A DNA stretch of 64,000 nt from JANQJA01 sp965267485. Lineage in GTDB: Bacteria; Pseudomonadota; Gammaproteobacteria; Pseudomonadales; Azotimanducaceae. The position numbers and the translations under genes are program-made. This document shows positions 30,342 through 38,791 of this stretch, piece by piece; positions within the stretch are counted from its first letter, which is position 1, and every line of letters begins with the position of its first letter. The stretch spans positions 2,108,001 through 2,172,000 of the forward strand of contig OZ254080.1 in NCBI GenBank assembly GCA_965267485.1, written 5' to 3'. The notes beneath the pieces were generated by a model. That model did no database searches. It had not been told where the DNA came from and worked only from the letters and a program-made list of their open reading frames with translations.

Positions 30342-31390
30342 GTGAGCGCAGCGCCGAGGGATACGATATTCCTGCCGTCGAGGCGTGGATCGAAGCCAAT
30401 GTCGAGGGCCTCACGCCGCCGTTCGAGTGGACTCGGCTCGAAGGCGGCCATTCAAACCTGACCTATCGGCTCGACGACGAAGCGGGCAGGTCTGCCGTCA
30501 TTCGGCGGCCGCCGCAAGGCGAGCTGCTGCCGAAAGCCCATGATATGAGCCGCGAGTGGCGGGTGATCTCTGCGCTCGGCCCGACGCCCGTGCCGGTTCC
30601 GGCCGCCTTCGGGTTCTGCGAGTCTCCGGATGTGACGGGCGCCTGGTTCTACGTCATGGGGCTGGTGGACGGCCGCCCGCTCTATTCGAAGGACGACACC
30701 GAGGCCTGGGTGCCAGAGGATCGTCGGGAGACGCTCGCGAATTCCTTCATTGACGTGCTGGCCGATCTTCACGCGCTCGACCCCGATGAACTGGGGCTTG
30801 GCGATCTCGGCAAGAAAGAAGGCTACGTGGAGCGGCAACTCAAGACCTGGTATCGCTCCTGGGAAGCGTCGGTTGGTCCGGCGGAACTGGACGACCCCCG
30901 TGCCCATGCACTGAAGGACTACTTTCTGACCCATATGCCGGAACAGGGTCCTGCTCGGCTCGTGCACGGTGACTACGGATTTCACAACTGTCTGATTGGC
31001 CCCGACTCAACGGTCGCAGCAGTCGTCGACTGGGAGATATCCACCCTCGGTGATCCGCTCGCGGATCTCGCCTATGCGCTGAACCAGTGGGTCGAGCCGT
31101 CAGAAATCGGCAAGCCCGGCGTCAATGCCGCGACGGCGGTTACGGGACTGCCGTCGCGCGAGACGCTTGCCCGGCGATACGCAGACAGGGCAGGCGCCGA
31201 CATCAGCCAACTCGATTTCTACGTGGGCTTTAACCGGTGGAAAACCGCCTGCATCGTACACGGGGTCTATGCCCGGTACATGGAAGGCAAGAAGAGTACC
31301 GAAGGCATCGATCTCGAAGGGCTGAAGTCGCGAATTCTGCATTCGCTGGATTTGTCGCAGCAGGCGATCGATCGCCTCGAGGCGTCCTGA
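30338..31390 (+). CDS. APH-type phosphotransferase (ACAD10/11, LvaA-like)
   Basis: The 350-residue aminoglycoside-phosphotransferase-fold kinase has VIRRPPQGELLPKAHDM (the N-lobe segment of the ACAD10/11 kinase branch), LVHGDYGFHNCLI as the HGDxxxxN catalytic loop, and VVDWEISTLGDPLADLAYAL for the metal-binding DWE. In eukaryotes this domain is fused to ACAD10/11; in Pseudomonas the related LvaA phosphorylates 4-hydroxyacyl-CoA. The ATG at 30338 overlaps the stop of the PlsC-fusion gene. A matching acyl-CoA dehydrogenase lies at 22943-24163. Alternative: a kinase for another alcohol. Confidence 0.85.
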   Translation: MSERSAEGYDIPAVEAWIEANVEGLTPPFEWTRLEGGHSNLTYRLDDEAGRSAVIRRPPQGELLPKAHDMSREWRVISALGPTPVPVPAAFGFCESPDVTGAWFYVMGLVDGRPLYSKDDTEAWVPEDRRETLANSFIDVLADLHALDPDELGLGDLGKKEGYVERQLKTWYRSWEASVGPAELDDPRAHALKDYFLTHMPEQGPARLVHGDYGFHNCLIGPDSTVAAVVDWEISTLGDPLADLAYALNQWVEPSEIGKPGVNAATAVTGLPSRETLARRYADRAGADISQLDFYVGFNRWKTACIVHGVYARYMEGKKSTEGIDLEGLKSRILHSLDLSQQAIDRLEAS

Positions 31391-31396
31391 GCCGCG

Positions 31397-31690
31397 CTAT
31401 TGCGGGGTGGCACCCGCGCTCATGGTGTGCGACAGCGTAATGGCACGCTCCAGCAGCGCGTCGATGCGCGCCGCAGCCTCGGGCGAGTAGACGAAACCGA
31501 GGAAGGCGCACTTCGACAACTCGATCACGGCCGCCAGCACCATCTCCTCGTTGTCAGGCTCAGCCAGCATGTTCAGCACACCGCTGAACCAGGCGAACTC
31601 AACGTCGGCGCCCTCCATTGACAGCAGTTCGAGCAGATCCATGAGCGGTAGCACGAGTTCGGTGCGAACAATGTCGGCAAAAGATGACAT
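31397..31690 (-). CDS. Small helical hypothetical protein (97 aa)
   Basis: An acidic, largely helical protein (ELVLPLMDLLELL, EEMVLAAVIELSKCAFLGF) without a signal peptide or recognisable motif. It starts 35 bp after the SPFH gene stop in the same direction and may close that operon. It ends 6 bp from the convergent kinase gene. No family assigned. Confidence 0.6.
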   Translation of the reverse strand: MSSFADIVRTELVLPLMDLLELLSMEGADVEFAWFSGVLNMLAEPDNEEMVLAAVIELSKCAFLGFVYSPEAAARIDALLERAITLSHTMSAGATPQ

Positions 31691-31725
31691 GTGACATCTA
31701 CGCGCGTTCCGCGCGGTCAGATGAC

Positions 31726-32505
31726 TCAGTTCGTGTTGTTCGAGCCGCCCTGATCGTTACCGGCGATCTTTGCCGACAGCGACTCCAGCAGGTCGATCGG
31801 CAGCGGGAACACGATGACCGAACTCCGGTCATTGGCCAGATCCGACAGCGTCTGCAGGTAGCGAAGCTGGATCGCCTGGGGCTGGCTCGATAGCGTCTCG
31901 GCGGCTTCCGTCAGTCGCTCCGATGCCTCGACCTCGCCCGCGGCGTGAATGACCTTGGCGCGCCGCACGCGCTCCGCCTCAGCCTGCCTTGCAATCGCCC
32001 GGATCATGCTCTCGTCGATATCGACATGCTTGATCTCGACGTTCTGTACCTTGATGCCCCACGCCTCGGTTTGCTCGTCGAGCAGCTTCTGGATGCCTTC
32101 GTTCAGGCGGTCACGCTCGGCCAGCATCTCGTCGAGTTCGTGCTGGCCCAGAATCGATCGCAGCGTCGTCTGCGCAAGCTGGCTCGTCGCCTCGTAGTAA
32201 TCCTCGACGTTGTTGACGGCCTTCTCCGGGTCGATCACGCGAAAGTAGAGTACGGCACTGACGCTGACAGAGACGTTGTCGCGGGAGATGACGTCCTGGG
32301 TGGGAACATCGAAAACCGATGTCCTGAGATCCACCTTCACCATCTGCTGCAGTCCGGGAATGATGATGATGAGCCCGGGCCCCTTGACGTTCTGGAAGCG
32401 ACCCAGAAAGAAGACCACGGCCCGTTCGTATTCGCGCAGGATTCTGAAGGTATAGAACGCCAGCGCAATCAGCATGACGCCAAGAATGATCCAGAACATG
32501 TCCAT
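31726..32505 (-). CDS. SPFH/slipin membrane protein (QmcA/stomatin-like)
   Basis: A 259-residue slipin with one N-terminal membrane anchor (FWIILGVMLIALAFYTF) and a band-7 domain: RAVVFFLGRFQNVKGPGLIIIIPGLQQMVKVDLRTSVFDVPTQDVI. The coiled-coil region (AEAERVRRAKVIHAAGEVEASERLTEAAE) oligomerises. Such proteins form membrane microdomain rings and partner NfeD proteins; here the NfeD gene lies directly upstream (2-bp gap), which is the classic arrangement. ATG at 32505. Confidence 0.93.
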   Translation of the reverse strand: MDMFWIILGVMLIALAFYTFRILREYERAVVFFLGRFQNVKGPGLIIIIPGLQQMVKVDLRTSVFDVPTQDVISRDNVSVSVSAVLYFRVIDPEKAVNNVEDYYEATSQLAQTTLRSILGQHELDEMLAERDRLNEGIQKLLDEQTEAWGIKVQNVEIKHVDIDESMIRAIARQAEAERVRRAKVIHAAGEVEASERLTEAAETLSSQPQAIQLRYLQTLSDLANDRSSVIVFPLPIDLLESLSAKIAGNDQGGSNNTN

Positions 32506-32507
32506 AG

Positions 32508-33872
32508 TTAGGTTCCCTGGTTCTCGTGTTGGATGGATTCGACGCTGAGCGTCATGCCGTCGACGCCGGTGACGCGAATCATCGAGCCTTCGTCGATGTC
32601 CGTCGTGGCCACGGCACGCCAGATCTCGCCGCCGATGCGTACCTGCCCATTGCGGCCAATGTCGGTCAGCGCCTCTCCATGCTGGCCAACCATTCGCTCG
32701 ATACCGGTCGTGACCTGTTGCTTGCGGATGCGCAGGGCGAGTGTGATCGTCGCAAAAATCAGCAGTGCGAGCACGACCCCGATCGCCGCAAGCATCGGGA
32801 GCCCGACCTGAAACGCCGGGATGTCAGTGTCGAATAGCATGATCCCTCCTATCGTGAATGCGACGATGCCGCCGATCCCCAGTGCACCAAAGCTCGGCGC
32901 GAATGCCTCACCGACCATCATGGCAATGCCGACCAGCATGAGTGCGAGTCCCGCATAGTTGACGGGCAGCAGCTGAAGGGCGTAACCCGCAAGGATCAGG
33001 CAGATGATGCCGACGACGCCCGGTACCAGCGAACCCGGATTATAGAACTCGAGGAGGATGCCGTAGACGCCGAACAGGCCAAGGACGAGGACGACATTCG
33101 GGTTGGTCAGGAATGCGAGCAACTCGGTGCGCCAGTCCGGCTCGACGGTGTGGGTGGTAGCGCCCGCGGTCTCGAGCGTGACCTCGGCGTCGCCGATCTT
33201 GACGGTCTTGCCGTCCACCAGCGCCAGCAGCTCTTCGAGACTGCCCGCCAGCAAGTCGACGACGTTCTGCTCCACGGCCTCGCCCGCACTCAGTGATGCG
33301 CCCTCGCGCACGGCTGTTTCGGCCCATTCCGCATTGCGGCCGCGGAGATCGGCCAATCCGCGAATGTAGGCGGCAGCGTCATTGACCATCTTCTTTTCCA
33401 TCGCGGTCGCAGAGGAGGGTTCACTCTGGTCAGTGGGTGACAGCGGGCCAGGCGTGCCGCCACCGGTCAACTGCACCGGCGTCGCAGCGCCGAGGTTCGT
33501 GGCTTCCGCCATGGCGGCGACGTGGCTCGCGTAGAGGATATAGGTGCCCGCGCTGGCGGCACGCGCACCGCGGGGTGCGACCCAGCTTGCGACCGGTACG
33601 TCGGAGGCCAGAATCGCCGATATGATCTCACGCATCGACGCGTCGAGGCCGCCCGGCGTGTCGATGCGAATGACGATGAGCGTCGCGTCAGCGTTCCGGG
33701 CATCATCGACACCACGGACGATGAAGTCACTCGTCGCCGGGCCGATCGCACCGTCAATATCGAGTACCCAGACTGAACCCTGTGCCGCCGAGGCGAACAG
33801 TCCCGACAGCCAGAGTCCGGTAGCGAGCAGGAGTGACGCCGTGGCGAGCCCCCTGCGCAGCGGCCCGTTCAT
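32508..33872 (-). CDS. NfeD-family membrane serine protease
   Basis: The long form of NfeD (454 aa): a signal peptide or first anchor, a ClpP-fold domain with the catalytic Ser in GARAASAGTYILYAS and the Lys in MEKKMVNDAAAYIRGLADLRGRN, four or more membrane helices around 245-375, and a C-terminal OB-fold (GQHGEALTDIGRNGQVRIGGEIWRA). The Ser-Lys dyad cleaves partner stomatin C-termini in characterised homologues. Its gene overlaps that of the lipase by 4 bp upstream (ATGA) and abuts the SPFH gene. Confidence 0.93.
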   Translation of the reverse strand: MNGPLRRGLATASLLLATGLWLSGLFASAAQGSVWVLDIDGAIGPATSDFIVRGVDDARNADATLIVIRIDTPGGLDASMREIISAILASDVPVASWVAPRGARAASAGTYILYASHVAAMAEATNLGAATPVQLTGGGTPGPLSPTDQSEPSSATAMEKKMVNDAAAYIRGLADLRGRNAEWAETAVREGASLSAGEAVEQNVVDLLAGSLEELLALVDGKTVKIGDAEVTLETAGATTHTVEPDWRTELLAFLTNPNVVLVLGLFGVYGILLEFYNPGSLVPGVVGIICLILAGYALQLLPVNYAGLALMLVGIAMMVGEAFAPSFGALGIGGIVAFTIGGIMLFDTDIPAFQVGLPMLAAIGVVLALLIFATITLALRIRKQQVTTGIERMVGQHGEALTDIGRNGQVRIGGEIWRAVATTDIDEGSMIRVTGVDGMTLSVESIQHENQGT

Positions 33873-34801
33873 GGCGTGGCGGTCAGCCCTGCCAGCCAGT
33901 CGACAAGGTCGGTCATGACCTCGTCACGGTTGGTTTCGTTGAACATCTCGTGGCGACCCTCCGGGTAGAAACGCGTGGTGATGTCGATGCCCTGATCGCG
34001 AAAGCGATCGAGCATGCGTTCGATGTTCTTGAGGTCATTGTTCACGGGATCGGCCGTTCCTGCAAACACGTACATCGGCAGGGAGGGCGGGATGCCGCTG
34101 ATGGCCGGCCTTTTCTGTGCGGCATGGCTGCCGCCGAAAATCTCCGCGAGCGAGCCGGTACACGGGACGAACCCGCACAGTGGATCCTCCACGTACTGTC
34201 GCACCTGCGCCGCGTCCCGCGACAGCCATTCGAACCCTGTCGGCTCATCGCAATCCTCCTCGAACGCCTTGTTCGCGGAACCGAAGATGACGCTCTGCAG
34301 CAGCGGGCTTTCCGCCTTGGGCCCGAGTCGCCAGCGCTCGAATCTCACCAGCAAGCGAACGACGACCGACTGCAGGAAACCCGGATGGCCGGGCGAACCT
34401 GAGAGCGCGACCGCATCGATGGTGTGTCCGGCCATCGTGATGTATTGCTGCGCCAGCATTGAGCCCATGCTGTGGCCGAGCAGGATGAGCGGCTTGTCGC
34501 TCCAGCGATCCCGGTGTGCATCAATGATCTCCCGGGTATCGCGGAGGGCGCGGTTCCAGCCGTCATCACCAAAATCACCCAGCGTGGTGGCGGTACGACC
34601 ATGTCCACGGTGATCATTGGCCGAGACAATGTAACCCTGCTCGACAAGACGCTCGGCGACCCAACCGTATCGTGCGGCGTGTTCGCCCATGCCGTGTGCA
34701 ATGTGGATGATGCCCCGTGCCACAGCAGGATCGTCGGGTTCCCAGCGATACAGCGATACGGCGTGCCGGTCGCTGGCCTCGAACCAGCCGGCGTCGATCA
34801 T
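33869..34801 (-). CDS. Monoglyceride-lipase-like alpha/beta hydrolase
   Basis: The 310-residue protein matches the hydrolase_4/MGL-PldB group: HIAHGMGEHAARY oxyanion loop, DHRGHGRT, and ILLGHSMGSMLAQ nucleophile elbow; Asp is in FAGTADPV and His in YPEGRHEMFNE, completing the triad. It should hydrolyse monoacylglycerols or lysophospholipids. The ATG at 34801 is set by the family start and overlaps the stop of the HAD gene (ATGA); the frame extends upstream without similarity. Its stop overlaps the NfeD start by 4 bp, so translation of HAD, lipase and NfeD is coupled. Confidence 0.88.
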   Translation of the reverse strand: MIDAGWFEASDRHAVSLYRWEPDDPAVARGIIHIAHGMGEHAARYGWVAERLVEQGYIVSANDHRGHGRTATTLGDFGDDGWNRALRDTREIIDAHRDRWSDKPLILLGHSMGSMLAQQYITMAGHTIDAVALSGSPGHPGFLQSVVVRLLVRFERWRLGPKAESPLLQSVIFGSANKAFEEDCDEPTGFEWLSRDAAQVRQYVEDPLCGFVPCTGSLAEIFGGSHAAQKRPAISGIPPSLPMYVFAGTADPVNNDLKNIERMLDRFRDQGIDITTRFYPEGRHEMFNETNRDEVMTDLVDWLAGLTATP

Positions 34802-35634
34802 CGGATGTCGCCGGTCGCCAGCAGGCGGTCGATGACAGCGGCAACGCCGTCTTCGGTATTGCTGCCGGTGACGATAGTCGCTGCTGATCTGATTCGTTCG
34901 TCGGCCTGGCCCATCGCAACCGACGCGCCGGCGACCTTGAACATCTCGATATCGTTCTCGGCATCGCCGAACGCGATGACCTCGCCCGGGTCGAGCCCGA
35001 GATGTCGGCACCCGGCGAGCAGTGCCTCGCCTTTGCTGGCGGCTTTCGCCGTAATCGTCAGCACAAGCTTGCCGTTCGGGCCGACCGAGTCGTAAATGTT
35101 GACCTGGTCTGCGAATGCGGGCTCGAGTTCTTCGCGGATTCGGCGCACGGCGCCGCTGCCCTGGATGGCGCCAATCCGTGGCAGGGCATGGACGCCCGGG
35201 TCGAGCGCGGGAACCCATTCCATCTCCGCCGGGATCATCGAAGGGTTGGGTCGGCCATCAAGTTTCAGCACGACATGATCCTGCAGCGTGATTGTTGCAA
35301 TGCATCGCTCCTCATTGCAGAGCGCATAGAGGGCTTCGACAAACGGTGGCGGGAGTCGGTGATCGAAGATGTCATGACCCTCGGGCACGAACAATTGCGC
35401 GCCGCTGCACGCGATAATGGGCTTGTCGATGCCGATTTCGCTGGCGATGCGCTGTGCCATCTGACGCCAGCGCGCTGTCGCGATGATGATCTCCAGGCCC
35501 GCGGCATGGGCTTCGGCAACCGCACGACGATGCTCCGGTGGCAGGTCCTCCCCGATCAGCAGGGTGCCATCCAGATCAATGGCGAGTGCCCGCCAGGTTG
35601 AAGGCGTTGAACGTGTTGAAGGTGTCTGTGTCAT
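34798..35634 (-). CDS. Cof-type HAD-IIB phosphatase
   Basis: A HAD-superfamily phosphatase of the Cof/YbiV type (278 aa). Motif I is AIDLDGTLL, motif II ACSGAQ, motif III the conserved Lys (AKAASKGEAL) and motif IV GDAENDIEMF. The C2B cap between motifs II and III sets specificity, usually for sugar or nucleotide phosphates. The first 14 residues (TPSTRSTPST) are a short low-complexity repeat in front of the domain. It opens the minus-strand five-gene operon and is divergent from the Rieske gene. Confidence 0.9.
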   Translation of the reverse strand: MTQTPSTRSTPSTWRALAIDLDGTLLIGEDLPPEHRRAVAEAHAAGLEIIIATARWRQMAQRIASEIGIDKPIIACSGAQLFVPEGHDIFDHRLPPPFVEALYALCNEERCIATITLQDHVVLKLDGRPNPSMIPAEMEWVPALDPGVHALPRIGAIQGSGAVRRIREELEPAFADQVNIYDSVGPNGKLVLTITAKAASKGEALLAGCRHLGLDPGEVIAFGDAENDIEMFKVAGASVAMGQADERIRSAATIVTGSNTEDGVAAVIDRLLATGDIR

Positions 35635-35714
35635 TCGAAAAGGTGTCCGTCCCGATGCGGCAAAGCTATCATGTTCGTGCCTGAACTGCCCGTGCCCGAT
35701 GACGTAACAGAGGT

Positions 35715-36278
35715 ATGAACGAACGCCGACGCTTTCTCCGCAGACTGCTGCTCCTGCGCATCGTCCAGGGCTTTTCGATCACCGGGCTCGGATTCCTGAC
35801 CTGGCCGTTCGTGAAGGCCTGGATTCCCTCTTTTGAGCAGGACAACTCGCTCGAGGTATCACTCGCCGACCTGGCGCCGGGCGAATTCAAGACCGTGAGC
35901 TGGCTCGGCCGCCGGGTCTTCATCCAGCGACGCTCCCGGAGCATGGTGGACTACTTCGACGCCGCGTCGCTCGACCTCAAGGATCCGGACTCCAACGATT
36001 CACGGCAGCCTGATTTCGCCCGCACACCGTGGCGCTCGCTTAGCCCCGAGTACTTCGTCGCCTTCAACAACTGCACGCATCTCGGCTGCGAGGTGACGCC
36101 GGGCGACGGGGAGGGCACCGGTTTCGAGGGCATAGGTTTTGAGTGCCCCTGCCACCAGAGTCTCTATGACTATGCGGGTCGCGTGGTTGAGGGTGCAGCG
36201 GCGCCCACCAATCTCGAGATACCCAAATATTCGTTTGTTTCACGAAGCGTGATTCGACTCGAAGCGGAAGTCGCCTGA
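35715..36278 (+). CDS. Rieske [2Fe-2S] protein, membrane anchored
   Basis: One N-terminal membrane helix (LLRIVQGFSITGLGFLTWPFV) and a C-terminal Rieske domain with CTHLGC (Cys120, His122, Cys125) and CPCHQS (Cys144, Cys146, His147), giving both cluster ligands and the disulfide pair seen in ubiquinol-cytochrome c reductases. At 187 aa it fits that class, but no cytochrome b or c1 gene is adjacent. It might serve an alternative or orphan bc1-like chain. ATG at 35715 with weak Shine-Dalgarno; followed by a 58-bp gap. Confidence 0.87.
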   Translation: MNERRRFLRRLLLLRIVQGFSITGLGFLTWPFVKAWIPSFEQDNSLEVSLADLAPGEFKTVSWLGRRVFIQRRSRSMVDYFDAASLDLKDPDSNDSRQPDFARTPWRSLSPEYFVAFNNCTHLGCEVTPGDGEGTGFEGIGFECPCHQSLYDYAGRVVEGAAAPTNLEIPKYSFVSRSVIRLEAEVA

Positions 36279-36336
36279 ACGTGTGACAGCCCTGCCGGAA
36301 CCTAACGGAAAGGACAGTGAAAAGAGGGAGAACAAC

Positions 36337-36855
36337 ATGCGATTTCTGGTCACACTGCTGTTTGTCGTCATCGCAACGGCGTCGGCTGCGGAAGATGCCG
36401 CGCCGAAACCCTGTAGCGAGCCGGCCCACCGGCAGTTCGACTTCTGGCTCGGACACTGGGTCGCCTACAGCGCTGATGGAAAGAAGCAGGGCGAGAATCA
36501 CCTGCACAAGGTCGTTGGCGACTGCGCGATTCAGGAAAACTGGTCCAGTGGCGGCGGTGCCTTTCAGGGAAAGAGCTTCAACTTCTACGATCAGCGAGGC
36601 GGCAGGTGGCATCAGACCTGGGTCGACAACCAGGGCGGCCATCTGTTTCTCTCAGGTGGCCTCGTCGGTGGGAGCATGCAGTTGTCGGGCGATGGCAAGA
36701 ACCGCGAGGGCAAGGACATCATCAACCGGATCACCTGGACGCCGCTCGACGATGGCCGTGTGCGACAGCACTGGCAGGTCTCTGCTGATGAAGGGGAATC
36801 GTGGCAGGACGTGTTCGACGGCTACTACGAGCGCCAGGAAGCCGGGCAGGAGTAG
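36337..36855 (+). CDS. Secreted DUF1579-like protein
   Basis: A signal peptide (MRFLVTLLFVVIATASA) precedes a lipocalin-like beta barrel of about 150 residues: FDFWLGHWVAYSADGKKQGENHL, IQENWSSGGGAFQGKSFNFYDQRGGRWHQTWVDNQG and a final YYERQ. DUF1579 proteins have this pattern of F-x-W-LG-W and HQTWVD. The ligand is unknown. ATG at 36337 is chosen because it starts the signal peptide and follows AGAGGGAG at 36322-36330. The next gene starts 6 bp later. Confidence 0.7.
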   Translation: MRFLVTLLFVVIATASAAEDAAPKPCSEPAHRQFDFWLGHWVAYSADGKKQGENHLHKVVGDCAIQENWSSGGGAFQGKSFNFYDQRGGRWHQTWVDNQGGHLFLSGGLVGGSMQLSGDGKNREGKDIINRITWTPLDDGRVRQHWQVSADEGESWQDVFDGYYERQEAGQE

Positions 36856-36861
36856 GAATCC

Positions 36862-37320
36862 GTGTCGAGATTGCTGATCGTCTATCACAGCAAGAATGGT
36901 CACACGGCCGCTATGGCGAAAGCCGTCATTGGTGGCGCGAACCATGAGGACGTCGAGGCCGAGGTCAGAGTGAGACTGGCGCGGGATGCGACGGTCGATG
37001 ACATGCTGTGGTGTTCAGCGCTTGTACTGGGCACGCCCGAGAATTTCGGTTACCTCTCCGGTGGACTCAAGGACTTCCTCGATCGAACCTATTATCCCCT
37101 GGAGGGGCGCGTCGAGGGCCTTCCATACGCTGTCTTCATCAGCGCGGGTAACGACGGGGAGGGTGCGGTGCGTCACCTTCAGCGGATCGTCAGGGGCTTC
37201 CCGCTCAAGGAGGTTCGCGAGCCGCTGATCATTCGCGGCGAGCTTTCTGGCGACGCGCTCTCTTCCTGCGAGGAACTTGGCATGTTCATGGCGGCCGGCG
37301 CCGAGGCGAACCTCTTCTGA
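36862..37320 (+). CDS. Flavodoxin-family protein
   Basis: RLLIVYHSKNGHTAAMAKAV is the FMN-binding loop of flavodoxins, and LVLGTPENFGYLSGGLKDFLDRTY the WrbA-like second loop. At 152 aa it has the single flavodoxin domain. It probably carries electrons or reduces quinones with NAD(P)H. GTG start at 36862, 6 bp after the DUF1579-like gene. It converges on the AGCS symporter gene with a 12-bp gap. The electron partner is not evident. Confidence 0.83.
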   Translation: MSRLLIVYHSKNGHTAAMAKAVIGGANHEDVEAEVRVRLARDATVDDMLWCSALVLGTPENFGYLSGGLKDFLDRTYYPLEGRVEGLPYAVFISAGNDGEGAVRHLQRIVRGFPLKEVREPLIIRGELSGDALSSCEELGMFMAAGAEANLF

Positions 37321-37332
37321 CGCTTCTGACGG

Positions 37333-38718
37333 CTAGTCGCGGGCGCGCGCTGTCTCTGCGTCAAGACGCGCGAAGTAATCCCGGGCTGCCTGCATGACCC
37401 GGGGTGCCAGCAACACCGCCGAGAGGCAGGTCGGTATCGCCATCATTGCAAACGCACCGTCGATAAGCCCGACCATCGCATCGAGCGACAGTACGGACGC
37501 GACGACCGTCATCAGGACGATCACGTAGTTGTAGTAGTGCTGGCGTTCTGCGCCGATCAGGAATCCCAGGCACTTGCTGCCATAGTACGAGTAGCTGAAG
37601 ACGGTACTGATGCCGAAGAAGAAGATGCAGGTGATCAGGACATAGATGCCGACCCCCGGCAGGTTCTCGGTGACCGCCGCGGCCGTCATGGTGACCCCGT
37701 CGGATTCACCGCTGCGCCAGACGCCCGAGACGAGAATCATCAGGGCTGTTCCGGTGCAGACGACCAGCGTGTCAATGATCGGGCCGAGCATTGCCACGAG
37801 TCCCTCCCGCACGGGCTCCTTCGTTCGCGCCGCGCCGTGTGCCATGGCCTCGGTGCCGACACCGGCCTCATTGGAGAAGACGCCGCGCCTGACGCCGGTT
37901 GCGATAACGGTACCAATGGCACCACCCGCGACCGACGTGCCGGTGAACGCATCCGTGACGATCAGGAGCAGGTATCCGGGCAGCTCCGACGCATGCAGCC
38001 AGAGAACGACCGCGGTCATGGCGAGGTACAGGACGGCCATCGTGGGCACCAGTTTCGATGCGACGCTTGCGATGCGCGGCAGGCCGCCGAAAATCACGAG
38101 GCCGACGATGGTTGCCAGTGCAATACCGGCGGCCAGATTGAACTCGAAGGTCTGGGCCGGTGATATCCAGCCCTGTTCGATGAAGATCACTTCGCGCAGC
38201 GTCTGGACGAGCTGGTTGACCTGAAACAGCGGTAGCGCTCCGATCGTACCGGCAACGCAGAAGAAGATGGCGAGCGGGCGCCAGCGATGGCCGAGTCCCT
38301 CGGTGATGACATACATCGGCCCGCCCTGGATGTGTCCTTCGCTGTCCTTTCCGCGATACATGACGGCAAGCGTGCAGGTAAAGAACTTGGTCGCGACGCC
38401 GACCAGGGCGGTCATCCACATCCAGAAGATTGCGCCCGGCCCGCCGACCCCGATCGCCACAGCGACCCCGGCGATATTGCCCATCCCGATGGTGCCCGCA
38501 AGCGCACTGCTGAGCGCCTGAAAGTGGGTGATGTCGCCGGGGCTCTTGTCGTCGTCGTAGCGGCCGCTCAGCAAGGCCAGACTGTGACCGAGATAGCGGA
38601 AGGGAACGAGGCGTGAGAGGAAGACGAAGTAGAGTCCGCTGCCCAGAATCAGGATGACGAGCCAGGGGCCCCAGGCGGCGTTCCCGAACTCGATGAAAAG
38701 CTGCTCGATGGCGTTCAT
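37333..38718 (-). CDS. Alanine/glycine:cation symporter (AGCS)
   Basis: About 11 membrane helices (461 aa). Signature segments are GNAAWGPWLVILILGSGLYF, TIGMGNIAGVAVAIGVGGPGAIFWMWMTAL, and RRGVFSNEAGVGTEAMAHG, all conserved in AgcS/DagA Na+ or H+ symporters that import alanine or glycine. ATG at 38718 gives a family-like N-terminus. Immediately upstream (2 bp) lies a perfect 19-bp palindrome that may repress it. The gene is divergent from the radical SAM gene. Confidence 0.93.
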   Translation of the reverse strand: MNAIEQLFIEFGNAAWGPWLVILILGSGLYFVFLSRLVPFRYLGHSLALLSGRYDDDKSPGDITHFQALSSALAGTIGMGNIAGVAVAIGVGGPGAIFWMWMTALVGVATKFFTCTLAVMYRGKDSEGHIQGGPMYVITEGLGHRWRPLAIFFCVAGTIGALPLFQVNQLVQTLREVIFIEQGWISPAQTFEFNLAAGIALATIVGLVIFGGLPRIASVASKLVPTMAVLYLAMTAVVLWLHASELPGYLLLIVTDAFTGTSVAGGAIGTVIATGVRRGVFSNEAGVGTEAMAHGAARTKEPVREGLVAMLGPIIDTLVVCTGTALMILVSGVWRSGESDGVTMTAAAVTENLPGVGIYVLITCIFFFGISTVFSYSYYGSKCLGFLIGAERQHYYNYVIVLMTVVASVLSLDAMVGLIDGAFAMMAIPTCLSAVLLAPRVMQAARDYFARLDAETARARD

Positions 38719-38720
38719 GG

Positions 38721-38739
38721 CGTTTTGCAGTGCAAAACG
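38721..38739. promoter_or_regulatory. Perfect 19-bp palindrome before the AGCS start
   Basis: CGTTTTGCA-G-TGCAAAACG has 9-bp arms around one central base. It ends 2 bp upstream of the symporter ATG (minus strand) and lies 16 bp from the -35 of the radical SAM promoter. It may be an operator for a dimeric repressor, or a hairpin masking the symporter start. Confidence 0.5.
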
Positions 38740-38754
38740 ATTGAGCTTAGCAGC

Positions 38755-38791
38755 TTGATGGCGCGCCCAGACACTGTATACTTGTACAGTA
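38755..38791 (+). promoter_or_regulatory. LexA-box promoter of the radical SAM gene
   Basis: The -35 TTGATG (38755-38760) and -10 TATACT (38777-38782) are 16 bp apart. The LexA half-sites CTGT (38774-38777) and ACAG (38786-38789) are separated by 8 bp and cover the -10. Transcription should start at about the ATG 38791, giving a leaderless, SOS-repressed mRNA. Confidence 0.75.
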
